Source: Metaphire vulgaris
Lineage: Eukaryota > Annelida > Clitellata > Crassiclitellata > Megascolecidae
DNA: 64,000 bases
Assembly (NCBI GenBank): GCA_018105865.1
Contig: CM030840.1
Location: forward strand, 8,762,294 to 8,826,293
Direction of reading: 5' to 3'
Shown here: in pieces, positions 20,416 to 30,885 of the stretch
Position numbering within the stretch: the first letter of the stretch is position 1
Layout: each line of letters opens with the position of its first letter
Program-made: the position numbers and the translations under genes
Notes under the pieces: model-generated
Database searches by the model: none
Told to the model about the DNA's origin: nothing
What the model saw: the letters and a program-made list of their open reading frames with translations, nothing else

Positions 20416-21513
20416 CTGTCTTGTGGTGTCCCTCAAGGCTCAGTTCTTGGACCTCTGTTTTTTAATCTCTATACAACACCCTTCAGTTCACTTCTTGATG
20501 AACATCAAGTGGCTTATCATCTTTATTCTGATGATACTCAAATTACATCTCTTTTGATCATTCTTCTTCAAACTCATCCTTTGAGACTTTATCCACTGCC
20601 TTCACTAATATTCAGTCATGAATGTCCAGATTCAAATAAGCTTCTTTTAAATTCATCAAAAACCGAGTTCTTGCTATTACTCCGGCTCAAATTTGACCAA
20701 ATTTGACTCTCTGAAATCTGTAGCACTACTCTACTGTTTTTGTTATTGTCCACTGTTGCCCCTAGAAGTACTTCTGCTCGCCACCTTGTTGTGACATTTG
20801 ACTTTTCCCAGTCTTTCACTAGTCATGTAAATTCAGTCTGCAAAAGTTCTCATTATCATTTTTGGGACATCTATTGCATCAGACATCTCTTCCCTAAGCC
20901 TGTTCTAATTCAGTTAGCCAATGCGTTGGTATCTTGTCGCCTCGATTATTGCAAATCCCTGCTTTTCGGCATCACAAATTCAAATATGCAGAAACTCCAG
21001 AGATTACAAAATTCCTTATTTAGAGTTATATTCAAAGCTCCCAGATTTGAACATATAGCTCCAGCTAGACAGTCCCTACATCGGCTTCCTATCAAATACC
21101 AAATTAATTATAAAATTTGTCTTTTAGTATTTAAAACCATATTACCGGTATATAATGAACCCTATTACCTTATGGTGCAACTTATCCCTCGACCACTCCA
21201 TATCCCTCAATCACTCCAGTTCGGCAGGACTTTCATTTGTTGTTCCTTAATCTCACACAGTCATTGGCACTATTTGTTTCTCAATGTGTTGCCCTAAGCT
21301 TTGGAATTCATTACCAATATCACTTCATATAAATAACAATTTATCATCTTTCAGATCTGGTCTTAAAACATACCTGTTTGACTTGGCTAATCCCCCTTAG
21401 ATTTCAACTCCAGCTGTTCTGACTGATCTTCCGAATTGACCTGGCTCTAATTCTATTTGGATTTGGTGCGCCATCGGCTGATACCCTGGGCACTATGATA
21501 GTGGCACCAAAGA
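20416..21513 (+). mobile_element. L2-C LINE, 5'-truncated at the RT palm
   Basis: It starts at CGVPQGSVLGPLFFNLYTTP and includes YSDDTQI (catalytic; Ala to Ser in the YADD), [40 protein letters not shown] and SLHRLPIKYQINYKI. Frame breaks lie near 20700 and 21170-21300. The 3' end GCACTATGATAGTGGCACCA then AAGAAGTTTATTGATTGATT matches the family at 25610-27040. Confidence 0.85.
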
Positions 21514-21605
21514 AGTTTATTGATTGATTGATTGATGGATTGATCGATCGATCGATTGATCGATTGGTCGGTCGGTCGGTCTGTTGGTTGGTTGGTTGAT
21601 TGAGA
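21514..21605. repeat. (TTGA)n LINE tail microsatellite
   Basis: TTGATTGATTGATGG passes to CGATCGATCGATTG and GGTCGGTCGGTC; degenerate tetranucleotide units continue from the L2-C 3' end. Confidence 0.9.
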
Positions 21606-21648
21606 AGGTAAAAGGGTTGTAGTAGTCACGAGTTAAAGAGAAATAAGG

Positions 21649-22017
21649 GGCATTCCTGCATTATCTGACCCCCATGGTTTCTCTCCTGTTTTCCATGAAA
21701 GTAACGTATTCAAAAAAACAGTTTAATGGCGTAAGGAAATGAATGATGATGTTTCCTGTTCTTTCTTTTCAGTTCTTAGCATAATGGCGCATGTACTGTT
21801 TGCTCATCTGCCAGTTAGTTTAAAATATTTGCATCTTAATGTAACGAATACAACAGAAAACTGAATTTCGTGGTATAAAGAAAATGGAATGCTTGCTAAT
21901 TATATGATTTGCAAATGCAGAGGAGAGTGTTCATGGCAAACACAAAATGTAACTCTAAAACCATGCAACTCTAAAACCTTGTAACATAATAGGGGGTCAG
22001 ATAATACAGGAATGCCA
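21649..22017. mobile_element. MITE with GGCATTCCTG ends and 8-bp TSD
   Basis: GGCATTCCTGCATTATCTGA then CCCCC at the left mirrors GGGGGTCAGATAATACAGGA then ATGCC at the right. AAATAAGG at 21641-21648 recurs at 22018-22025. The 369-bp interior is non-coding and has a short direct repeat CAACTCTAAAACC. The 8-bp duplication suggests hAT or a similar superfamily. Confidence 0.85.
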
Positions 22018-22029
22018 AAATAAGGTTCT

Positions 22030-22320
22030 CACTTTGGCACGGTGACCGGAACATTCGGCACCGGAAAATTCCGTACGGAATTTTCGGGACAGAAAATTCG
22101 GTACTTCAACATTCAGTACAGGTCATGGTAGATTCAGTCTGAAACACACGATATGAATCTGGATTACGATGCTTCAATTTTATTGTATAAGATCTAATAA
22201 TCAGGATGCAAATATTCCAATGTATTCATTGTTTATGTCAGTTTAATAGCAAGTTCAAATGTAATGAAAAATGAAATGTCTAAATAAAAAGTCTAAATGC
22301 AATGAAATATGTATGTAGTT

Positions 22321-22355
<35 letters not shown>

Positions 22356-22555
22356 TATTGTATATGTGTGTGTGTGTGTGTATATAAGTATAAATCAAGT
22401 TCAAATGCTGATGAGGCGCAAACTTATTCGTACGTCAAACGTGTACTGAATTCGCCCGTATCGAATTATCCGGTATCGAATCTTCCACAAATAAACTTTT
22501 TGTGCCAAATTCTCCGGTACCGAATTTAGTACTGGAAAATTCTGCCCCGTCGTTA
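22030..22555. mobile_element. Possible element with inverted ATTCGGTACCGGAAA arrays
   Basis: Left units (GGAACATTCGGCACCGGAAA, ATTCCGTACGG, AATTCGGTAC, ATTCAGTAC) and right units (GAATTCGCCCGTATCG, ATTATCCGGTATCG, AATTCTCCGGTACCG, TACTGGAAAATTC) are related and run in opposite senses. The ends share TTGGC. I could not define a TSD. The middle holds (AT)n and (GT)n. Confidence 0.45.
22321..22386. repeat. (AT)n and (GT)n microsatellite
   Basis: About 28 bp of TA repeats, then TATTATTGTATA, then 10 GT units. Confidence 0.95.
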
Positions 22556-22680
22556 CGCCAATGCTACAACAAAACAGTTAATAAAGTGTCGCTTGTATCC
22601 AGGGTTTAATCTAGGCTGTTTCCGAGGGGAAAATTGCCCTGTCCCCTGGAAATTTCAAATTCCCCGAAAATTTTGGCATA

Positions 22681-23240
22681 GGGCTCGTCCACAAATGACG
22701 TAACGTGCCTAGGGTAAGGGGTCCGGACATTTGTTACAAAGTGTGACGGGGGGGTTCTGTCAGTGGCGGCTCCACCGGGGGGGTCAGGGGCCCCGTGCTT
22801 CCCCTATTGAGTGCCTGGCCCCCTAGTGCCCCCCCAGTTGGGACCTATACTTAATGCTACATACATTAAACAACAAATGGTTGGCCCTTCATAATTAGAA
22901 GTTGCCATCCCAACGGCCCCCCACTTGCCAAATCCTAGAGCCGCCACTGGGTTCTGTAAATGTGACGTAACACAACACAAAATTTTTCTTTCTTGGCAGG
23001 GTATTTTGAGAGGGGAAAATACAAGGATGGCCTTTTTTCTTGTCAGTATGTTTGAAAAGGGAAAAACTAGAAGGATGAATGACCTTTTGTTGCTTGTCAA
23101 GACTTTTTGGAAGACGAAAAGGGGAATGACCCGTTGTTACATCATACTTTTGGGGGTCTGACTTTTTGTTACGTTGCGTTACATAGGGGGAGGGGGTAAA
23201 AAATTGACAAAATCATGTTATGTCATTTATGAACAACCCC
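22681..23240. mobile_element. GGGGNYGTCC-family TIR element, middle layer
   Basis: Left end GGGCTCGTCCACAAATGACG and right end TGTCATTTATGAACAACCCC are inverted copies; ATA flanks both sides (22678-22680; 23241-23243). The interior includes two copies of the dispersed motif (23027-23046, 23080-23100) and a mirrored GTTACGTTGCGTTAC block. It is interrupted at 22761-22949 by a hAT MITE. Confidence 0.88.
22761..22949. mobile_element. hAT-type MITE, copy 4, innermost layer
   Basis: Ends CAGTGGCGGCTCCA and TAGAGCCGCCACTG; 189 bp. GGTTCTGT is duplicated perfectly at 22753-22760 and 22950-22957. It is the youngest insertion in the nest. Confidence 0.95.
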
Positions 23241-23327
23241 ATACTACAACTAACAGCAGCGCCATGGCTGACTTCTCCCCCGGCCTTGTCAGTTTCCCCC
23301 GAAATCCGCAGTCTAGATTAAACACTG

Positions 23328-23584
23328 CTTGTATCCATCTTCGTTGCTTCAAATCATGCAACAATAATTAATCAATGTTTCTCAATTTCGATCCACTGTA
23401 TTGGACAATTTGATTTGAATTTCCTATTGCTTATAGGCAGCCGTGCTGTTTGAGGTATTATAGAAGCAGTGCAAGGTGTTTCATGTTTTAAGGTGTTGCA
23501 GCAAGGTTGATTAACTGTAATGGCATAGCAAGGGTGTCGGGCCTCCGGGGGCAAGATGTACTGTACTAATAGTGCCCTCAACTG
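23328..23584. other. No recognisable feature
   Basis: Short unique stretch; its minus-strand frame of 80 codons has no motif. It ends where L2-A sequence begins. Confidence 0.45.
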
Positions 23585-24692
23585 ACACCACAATAACCCC
23601 TCTTCCAACTGCAAAGAATCTTGGATTCAAATTTGATTCTTTTCTAAACTTTGAATCACAAATCTCCCAACTTTTCCAAAGCCTGCTACACTCATATCCA
23701 TGACCTTCGCCACCTGCGTCCTTGGGGGCGGAAGATGGCAGAGTGGGTTACGTGCTGGAGCATCAGACTGATGGAGCGTTAAGTTTTGTCTTGATCAAGC
23801 CCAAAAATAATCAATAGTGCCCACCTAATTGATTAGCATTAAATTAGTTCTCACACTTGTCCAATTGATTAGAGTAATGCCTTCAATTAAATTACACTTT
23901 TAAACATGCTAAGTTAAGTTTTAAAATCTTGATATCTGCAAAAACTGCCTCCTGCATCGCCACCAACAGCCATAAAACACTTAATCCACCCCAAATTAAA
24001 AATTACTGCAACTCCTCTTACTACAAAAATCTTCCAAAATTAGCCTCCATCATTAAATTGCAATCAATTAAAAGTGCACTGGCCAGTGCTGTTAGTAATT
24101 CACCTAAGCTTTCTCATATTTAGCCCATACTAAAATCATTGCACTGGCTTAAAATAACTGAACGTATCCAATATAAGATAATAACACTTACTTTACATAT
24201 AGCTAGCTCACTTCAGTCATCAAAACCTGTCTACCTTAGAGCACTACTAACACCTCAGCCTCACCGACCCACACGATCATCATCTCATCTCACTCTTTCA
24301 CGCCCGCTGAATCAGTCATCCTTGAAAATTTGCAACCGTTCCTTCTCATACGCCGCACCTGAACTTTGGAACTCTATCCCTGCCTCCCTCCGCAAACTTG
24401 GACACTTTCAAACAATAAAAAATCTGAATCCTCACTTCCTATAATTCCTGCATTATCTCATCAAGTCTTCAGGTCTAAGCTTAAATCCTTCCTTTTCCTG
24501 AAATCATTTCCTCCATAACTGTGACAACCTAGCCTCACTGCCCTTCGGATATTGACTATTGCCTGGCTGATCTTTTACCTTTCCCATAGCTATTTTAAGA
24601 AAGGCTGAGCCCCTATGAATAAGCAGCTACTGTTGTGCTGCTTCTAAAGCGCTATATAAATCCACGAGATTTAACTTACTTACTTACTTTTA
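23585..24692 (+). mobile_element. L2-A LINE, 5'-truncated, with SINE insertion
   Basis: Coding remnants: NLGFKFDSFLNFESQISQL, then after the insert at 23724-23935 TASCIATNSH, KLQSIKSALASAVSNSPKL, LHWLKITERIQYKII, LKICNRSFSYAAPELWNSIP and a C-terminus ending KSFPP. The 3' untranslated end GCGCTATATAAATCCACGAG then ATTTAACTTACTTACTT shows the L2-A (TTAC)n tail. Confidence 0.85.
23724..23935 (+). repeat. tRNA-derived SINE copy, degraded
   Basis: GGGGCGGAAGATGGCAGAGT then GGGTTACGTGCTGGAGC matches the head of the SINE at 56455 (polymerase III A-box-like segment), but the B-box region diverges after GATGGAGCG. It sits inside an L2-A reading frame. The exact right boundary is uncertain. Confidence 0.6.
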
Positions 24693-25604
24693 CTTCTAAA
24701 CATTTGTGACAAGCAAAAAAGGCCATCAAGTTGTTCGCTTAGTTAAGTTACATAATCTTCGTGTACTGGTAATTTAAGTGAAATAGGTGATGACCTTATT
24801 TCTTGTCAGGATTTTTCAGAAGTTGAAATAAATTACATTTTCAATTATGTATCCAACTCTTGTAAAAGTGTAACGTGATAGCTGACTGACATTACTGATG
24901 CCACGCCCACCAACCAATAAGGAACATGACATTGTTTTAAAATCTAACTAGCTCTTGGTCAGTTATTGTCTGGATGCGAATCATGATACATAATAAATAA
25001 TTTAAAAACAGATGAGGCAGGTAATGTTGATTTTGTTATGAGTTTTGACAGGTTTGGAAGGTATACATGCTGTTGTAAAAAAAGTGAAAGGCATCCTTTG
25101 TCAAAAATATGCGAGGAAGCCGCTGTACTTTGCTGATATTATGATTGTATTGTGACAAAATTCCTCTTTTAATCCTTTAATGGCAATGGACAATCTCCGC
25201 GGACATGTTTTTGAAATAATCGAGGGAAGATCTTTCTTGTGGGAAGAGAAATTTGAGTCCGAAAAATATATAGGTCCCCACCCTGGTATATGGATGGACT
25301 TGCTTGTGAATATACAGCACGTTTTAGTTTCAAATTATAATATGGTTTATTCAACATAAAGAGCAATTTAAGTAATAGTTCTGCGGGTGTCTTCCGTGAA
25401 ATGAAATAGTTCCATATGCAAGAGTTAATACAATATCTGCCTGAATCTTTGCGGATCAAAACAGTCTTCAATCAATTGTGCAATTATGCTGGCAAGGATA
25501 TATCTCAATAGTCAATCAATCGGCAAGCAAGCATAAAACTTTATCTGCAGACATATATGCGTGAATATCTGCAAAGCAAATAGTTTCTATCTTAACTATC
25601 AACA
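24693..25604. other. Non-coding, two dispersed-motif copies
   Basis: A minus-orientation copy of the dispersed motif lies at 24708-24727 (GACAAGCAAAAAAGGCCATC) and a plus copy at 24791-24810. The rest is AT-rich; 25160-25600 contains scattered ATCTGC/GCGGAT words resembling those at 27050-27310 on the other side of the LINE. No gene is seen. Confidence 0.4.
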
Positions 25605-27045
25605 ACAATCAATCAATCAACTTCTATAACGCCATTATCATAATGCCCAGGGCATCAGCCGATGGCGCACCAAATCCAAATAGCATTAGAGCCAGGTCAA
25701 GCCAGGAGATCAGTCCGAAACGGCGGGAGAGCAATCTAAGGGGGTAAGCCAAGTCAAACAGATATGTTTTAAGGCCAGATCTGAAAGATGATAAGTTATT
25801 AGTTATGCAAAGTGATGTTGGTAGTGACAAATAACACAGATATGTGACAGATATGTTTTAAGGCCAGATCTGAAAGATGATAAGTTATTAGTTATGCAAA
25901 TTGATGTTGGTAGTGAATTCCAGAGCTTAGGGGCACACACTGAGAAACAACTAGTGCCAATGACTGTGCGAGAGTAGGGAACAACAAATGAAGGTCATGC
26001 CGAATACCTAGTGGAATGATTAGTAGGTCGAGGGATAAGTCGCATCTTGAGGTAATTGGGTTCATTATATAACATGGTTTTGTGGTTTTGAATACTAAAA
26101 GACAGATTTTATAATTAATTCGGTATTTGATAGGAAGCCAATGTAGGGACTGTCTAGCTGGAGTTATATGTTCGAATCTTGGAGTTTTGGATATGACTCT
26201 AACTAAAGAATTTTGTACTCTCTGGAGTTTCTGCATATTTGAATTTGTGATCCCGAAAAGCGGGGAATTGCAATAATCTAGGCGACTAGATACCAATGCA
26301 TTAGCTAACTGAATAAGAACAGGCTTGGGGAGGAGATGTCTGATACGATAAATATCCCGAATATGATAATGAAAAAATTTGCAGACTGAATTTATGTGAC
26401 TAGTGAGAGGGAAGAGTAAAATGTCACACCAAGGTTGCGAGCAGAAGTGCTTCTAGAAACAACAGTGGAATCTCCAAGCATAACAGAATCCAGAGATTTA
26501 AATTTGGTCAATTGAGCTGGAGTACCCAATAGCAAGAACTCGGTTTTTGATGAATTTAGAAGTAACTTATTTGAATACATCCATGACTGAATATTAGTAA
26601 AGACACTGGATAAAGTCTCAAGGGATGCTTTTGAAGAGGAGTGGTCAAAAGATATGAGAATTTGTGTATCATCAGCATAAAGATGATAGGCCACCTGATG
26701 TTCATCAAGAAGTGAACCCAAGGGGGTTGTATAGAGAGTAAACAGCAGAGGTCCAAGAAGAGAGCCCTGGGGACACCACAAGAGAGATTGGTGTTAGTTT
26801 AGAGATTATCATCTATTATCACTGATTGAGTACGGGGGTGTAAATATGAAGTAAACCAATGCAAAGTAGTATTCGAGATTCCAAACCAATGTTCAAGACA
26901 ATGAAGAAGAATAGAATGGAATAGAATAGAATATAATGATCAACAGTATCAAAGGCGGCAGATAGGTCAAGAAGTAAAAGAGCAGTAACTTTCCCAGAAT
27001 CAATAGCCTGACAGATATAGCTCAACAACAATATACGGTTATGCA
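25605..27045 (-). mobile_element. L2-C LINE, 5'-truncated
   Basis: It begins with the (ATCA)n tail and AATGCCCAGGGCATCAGCCG, then encodes on the minus strand DLSAAFDTVDH (RT motif A), [27 protein letters not shown] (catalytic), [34 protein letters not shown] and SLHWLPIKYRINYKI. It is close to the plus copy at 20416-21513. A 70-bp direct duplication of its own sequence lies at about 25777-25914 (GATATGTTTTAAGGCCAGAT occurs twice). Frame breaks make it inactive. Confidence 0.87.
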
Positions 27046-27402
27046 ATGCTCAGTAATAAAGCATATCTATCTGCGCAAATGTCTGTCGAATAATCAGTTT
27101 CTACCGGCAATAAAACAGTCAAATAAGTCTGCAAACAAATACACGACCTTTCACTTAATCCGCAGGTATATCTGCAGAGAATTAGATCTCAATTAAGTTC
27201 TGTAAGGCAATATAAGCATAGTTTATAGCAAAGATATGTCTGTAAGTCTTCAAGTCTTTATCCGCAGATGTATCCGTCGAAAGACAAATCTTCCTGCGGA
27301 TAGCAATTTTTATCTTTGATTTGAAACACGAGATGAAACATCTCGAGGCGGCTACCAGCCGTCGGTGACATTTAAGTCAATGATTGTATGCTGAATTGAG
27401 AC
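27046..27402. other. No gene; ATCTGC/GCGGAT-rich non-coding
   Basis: Repeated short words such as TATCTGCAGA, TCCGCAGATG and CTGCGGATA occur here and on the far side of the L2-C insertion, suggesting that the LINE split an unrecognised repeat. Confidence 0.35.
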
Positions 27403-27603
27403 TACGCGCCTCTTGATCGGGCACAGTGGCCGTGTCAGTGTTGTGACTACGCGTCATTTATCTGAGCATGCGGCTCTGTTGGGGTGTATGATGAGTTGTA
27501 GATACGCGCTACTTCAAACGGGCACGGTGGCCGTGTTGAATGATTGTGACTACGCGTCACTGCTCTGGACATGCGGTCCTGTAGTAATGTCGTGAATGCC
27601 GGC
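27403..27603. repeat. Two imperfect tandem units, period about 101 bp
   Basis: GGGCACAGTGGCCGTGT at 27419 and GGGCACGGTGGCCGTGT at 27520, each followed by TGTGACTACGCGTCA and a GCATGCGG/ACATGCGG block. It is richer in GC and CpG than its surroundings. Function unknown; it lies upstream of the Gypsy element. Confidence 0.75.
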
Positions 27604-28143
27604 CAAACCGGAGCACTTTGACGGCAAAGTGGCAGACTGTCTTGAGTCAAAACTCAGACGGTAGGATACTAGCTACTACCGTAGGATTCGATAGGCTAAT
27701 GCCAGCAAGCTCGAGCAATGACCAACCGCACGAAGCGAACTATGAAGAGCCGGTACCTTAAGACCCTAGCTCCTTACGATAAAAAGGTTTGCTATTGCAC
27801 CACTTAAAAATCACTTAAAACTCTGAAAGGGAAAGCGACATATACTGAATATTTTGCAGGTAAGTACTGTTGAATTATTGCCAAATATTAGTATCCGAAA
27901 GATTATTAGCAAATTGATACTTTTATTATAATTAATTATTAATCGATATCGATAGCTGAAACAATCGACTCTATAGTAAAACCTATGGCGCGACAACCTA
28001 GCGACTAAACTGTGAAACGTCGCTATATAGAAATCATAATGCTGTAGGCATCAATCAACGCCAATACACATATGAAAAATAAAACACAGGTAAGATTAAA
28101 ATTCCTCCACAGTATTGCTAGAATTTGCCTAAGGGCAGAGGCT
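27604..28143. other. No recognisable feature
   Basis: Non-coding; possibly the upstream part of the Gypsy LTR region, but I could not find a second LTR copy to define it. Confidence 0.4.
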
Positions 28144-28667
28144 GACGAGATGGGCAGTGGTAGTAGCAGGTAGCAATGGGCTGTACTGTGTAAAGTGTGT
28201 GTTTAGTTTATTAGTTAAGTTAATTAGTGTTATTTATTGTTTCTGTGCTGTTTGATGCTGTCCTTGTCGTGAATAAAGTTTCTTATAATACACGTCTTTC
28301 GTCTCGAATGTTTTCTAGATCTATACTTAGGGCTATAGCTAGAGTAACACCGACGCCACGTTACCTGGTGTCAGATAGCTGGTTTATCTATAGGCGCAGT
28401 TTCGAGACGAGATGGGCAGTGGTAGTAGCAGGTAGCAATGGGCTGTACTGTGTAAAGTGTGTGTTTAGTTTATTAGTTAAGTTAATTAGTGTTATTTATT
28501 GTTTCTGTGCTGTTTGATGCTGTCCTTGTCGTGAATAAAGTTTCTTATAATACACGTCTTTCGTCTCGAATGTTTTCTAGATCTATACTTAGGGCTATAG
28601 CTAGAGTAACACCGACGCCACGTTACCTGGTGTCAGATAGCTGGTTTATCTATAGGCGCAGTTTCGA
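28144..28667 (+). repeat. Tandem 2 x 262 bp Gypsy LTR-end/leader unit
   Basis: GACGAGATGGGCAGTGGTAG starts at 28144 and again at 28406; the units run to 28405 and 28667 and look identical by eye. Each contains GTGAATAAAGTTTC (AATAAA signal) and TGGTGTCAGATAGCTGG, which resembles the primer-binding site used by many animal Gypsy elements and lies just before the gag start in the second unit. I read it as LTR 3' part plus primer-binding site plus leader, duplicated in tandem. Confidence 0.75.
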
Positions 28668-28685
28668 AATCTGACTCGTATCGAA

Positions 28686-29520
28686 ATGGCTACACCATCG
28701 CAAATTCCACTCCCTGCCAAGCTGAACTTACAAGCTACGAATAGCAGCGGATCACAAACGATTCCACGGTCAATGGCTCGATTATACCAAGGCAGCGAAA
28801 ACTGATAAGGAAGAAAATGACTGCCAGGCCTCGATTTTGCTCGCATGCATAGGAGCAGACGCATACTTTGTCATGTGTATATGACTCTCACGGACGCTGA
28901 GAGGACTAGTTCTATAGACTAATTCGTCACTCTTGGAAGCTGTCAAGCGCCATTGTATCGAGGACGTGAGCGAAATCTCATTTTGTTTCATTGTCGAAAG
29001 GCGCCAGGTGAGTCATTCGATTGCTACATCGCCTGCGAAGACTGGTTTGTTCCTGCGGTTTCGGGAACGCGGAACAGTCGATATTTCGTGACAGGATCGT
29101 GATCGGAATCTACGATGACGTCACACGGAAGAAACTGCTAGGTACGAAAGACTTGGACTTGGAAAAAGCTGGCAGTGTTTTCAGAGCCCAGGGGAAGATA
29201 TCACGTCATTTCAAAGCGATGACATGGCCAGAGGAAGTGAACGTCCTCCGTCGCGATTCTACACCTCGCGGGCGCGGAAAATTCCGACGCCATAAGCGCG
29301 AGAGCGGCAGAAAAACTGACTTCCGACGACGCGACGCTCGGGATCAAAGTCAGCGATGGCCAAGATCATCGCCCTGAAGGATGTACGTCTCTATCGCAAA
29401 ATTCATGCATATATTGCAGTCGTGTCATGACCGCGGCGGTTTCAATTGTCCTGCTTCTAACGACACCTGTTGAAAGTGCGGGAAGAAAGGATACTATGCG
29501 GTTGTCGGTGCCCCAACTGT
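28686..29520 (+). pseudogene. Gypsy gag remnant
   Basis: Starting at ATG 28686 with MATPSQIPLPAKL, the frame breaks often. Recognisable pieces include CIGADAYF, KRHCIEDVSE (compare GTDAYELF and ERHCIEEKN in the gag at 63628) and, near 29460-29500, a CCHC-like knuckle TC-stop-KCGKKGYYA with an in-frame stop after the first Cys and Tyr where His is expected. In the family, Gag forms the particle and binds RNA. Confidence 0.7.
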
Positions 29521-29524
29521 TGGC

Positions 29525-29820
29525 GTGAATCACTTAGCAGACGAATTTGAGTCAGTGCTCGTTCTTAATTACACTGATTATGGAGGACGATTTTTCACAC
29601 ATATCTTGGTGAACGATCAGCGTGTTCGTTTCATGACGGACTGCGGCTCCAATTACACGACGATCCAAAAATCCGTCTACGAGAGTCTATCGCCAAGACC
29701 ATCTCTACGACCGGCGCTCGCCACTTTGAAGATGTTCAACGGCGTTGAGTTATATACCGCTGGCATGATCGATGCAGTGTCCTTAAGTCTTCCACTGTTA
29801 CTCAAACCACCTCTCCTCGT
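29525..29820 (+). pseudogene. Gypsy aspartic protease remnant
   Basis: The frame contains HILVNDQRVRFMTDCGSNYT, where DCGS occupies the place of the catalytic D-T/S-G of retropepsins, preceded by the typical hydrophobic strand. It is followed by weak similarity only. The element is cut off at about 29830 by an L2-B insertion, and the RT is absent. Confidence 0.72.
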
Positions 29821-29834
29821 TACCCTCCTCCCCC

Positions 29835-30260
29835 ACAACCTCTACAATCTTGCTACCAACATTTAAATGTCTCAATGGATTGGCGCCGTCATATCTCGCA
29901 AACGCTTTCGGCCGCGTGTCTGATGTCAAAACTCGATGCCACCTGCGCTCGGCGTCTACGACTGACGTTCTCGTGCCTCGAGTACGGCGTTCAACGATCG
30001 GTGGCCGTGCTTTTCCGGTCGCTGCTGCTCGCGTCTGGAATGGACTTCTGCCTCACGTGAGGTCATCAATGACGCTGGAGACATTCAAGAAGCACCTTAA
30101 AACTGAGCTATTCATTAGATGCTATGATATAGTTGTGACCACCTCTCTGTACTTATATACTGTAGGCAATTTTATTTCTGTTTCATATTGTTATTGTTAC
30201 TATTGTTACGTGCCCTTGCAGTCGTTAGACATTATGTCACGTTAATCTTGTCGTTTAATA
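29835..30260 (+). mobile_element. L2-B LINE C-terminal fragment
   Basis: The frame reads LPTFKCLNGLAPSYLANAFG, VPRVRRSTIGGRAFPVAAAR, VWNGLLPHVR and SMTLETFKKHLKTELF, the conserved end of the L2-like C-terminus. The tail is (AAT)n at 30257-30281. It is inserted at the end of the Gypsy protease. Confidence 0.85.
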
Positions 30261-30284
30261 ATAATAATAATAATAATAATTATA

Positions 30285-30810
30285 AGTATAAGGCGAAGTC
30301 AGCCTTCATACAACTCAAAAAGATTCTCACAAATAAACATATTTCAACAACAACACGGCTCAGAATTCTTCACAGCTACGTTTGGGCGGTTCTGATGTAC
30401 GGCTCGGAAACATGGACGTTGACAAAAACATCAGAAAGGAAACTGGAAGCTGCAGAGATGTGGTTTCTCAGACGGATGCAAAAAATTTCATGGACAGAAA
30501 GAATAACCAATGAGGAAGTACACTAAAAACTTTTGGTACAAAAAGAAAATTGTTAAAAACCATAAGAAAGCAGCAGCTTGAATTCTTTGGACATCTAATA
30601 AGAAAAGACGGATTGGAAAATCTAGCCATAACAGGAAAAATAGAGGGAAAAGAGCAAGAGGAAGACAAAGAATAAAGTTTACGGACAGCCTAAGAGAAGC
30701 GACAAGAACTACAGACAACATCGAACTGATAAGGAAAGCCAGAAACAGAGAAGAGTGGAAATCCATGGTCGCCGACGTAGCAATACATGGCACATGAAGA
30801 AGAAGAAGAA

Positions 30811-30883
<73 letters not shown>

Positions 30884-30884
30884 C
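30285..30884 (+). mobile_element. RTE-like LINE 3' fragment with GAA/AAT tail
   Basis: Frames give KSAFIQLKKILTNKH, LMYGSETWTLTKTSERKLEA, AEMWFLRRMQKISWTERITN and, after a frame break, KQQLEFFGHLI-type sequence, ending ...IHGT followed by GAAGAAGAAGAAG and then 88 bp of AAT. The family is the same as 56740-57485, whose tail is pure GAA. Confidence 0.85.
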
Positions 30885-30885
30885 T

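Larger units (their letters stand above)
22600..23327. mobile_element. hAT element CAGKGTTTAATCTAG, outer layer of a triple nest
   Basis: Ends are CAGGGTTTAATCTAGGCTG and, at the right, CTAGATTAAACACTG. CTTGTATC is duplicated exactly at 22592-22599 and 23328-23335, an 8-bp TSD. Its interior is split by the element at 22681-23240. There is no coding capacity. Confidence 0.9.

Noticed and set aside
27811..27996. Minus-strand 61-codon frame near the Gypsy element
   Set aside because: Short, no domain, AT-rich context; chance frame.
29021..29377. Independent small gene
   Set aside because: The sequence fits the frameshifted continuation of Gypsy gag between capsid and zinc-knuckle regions.
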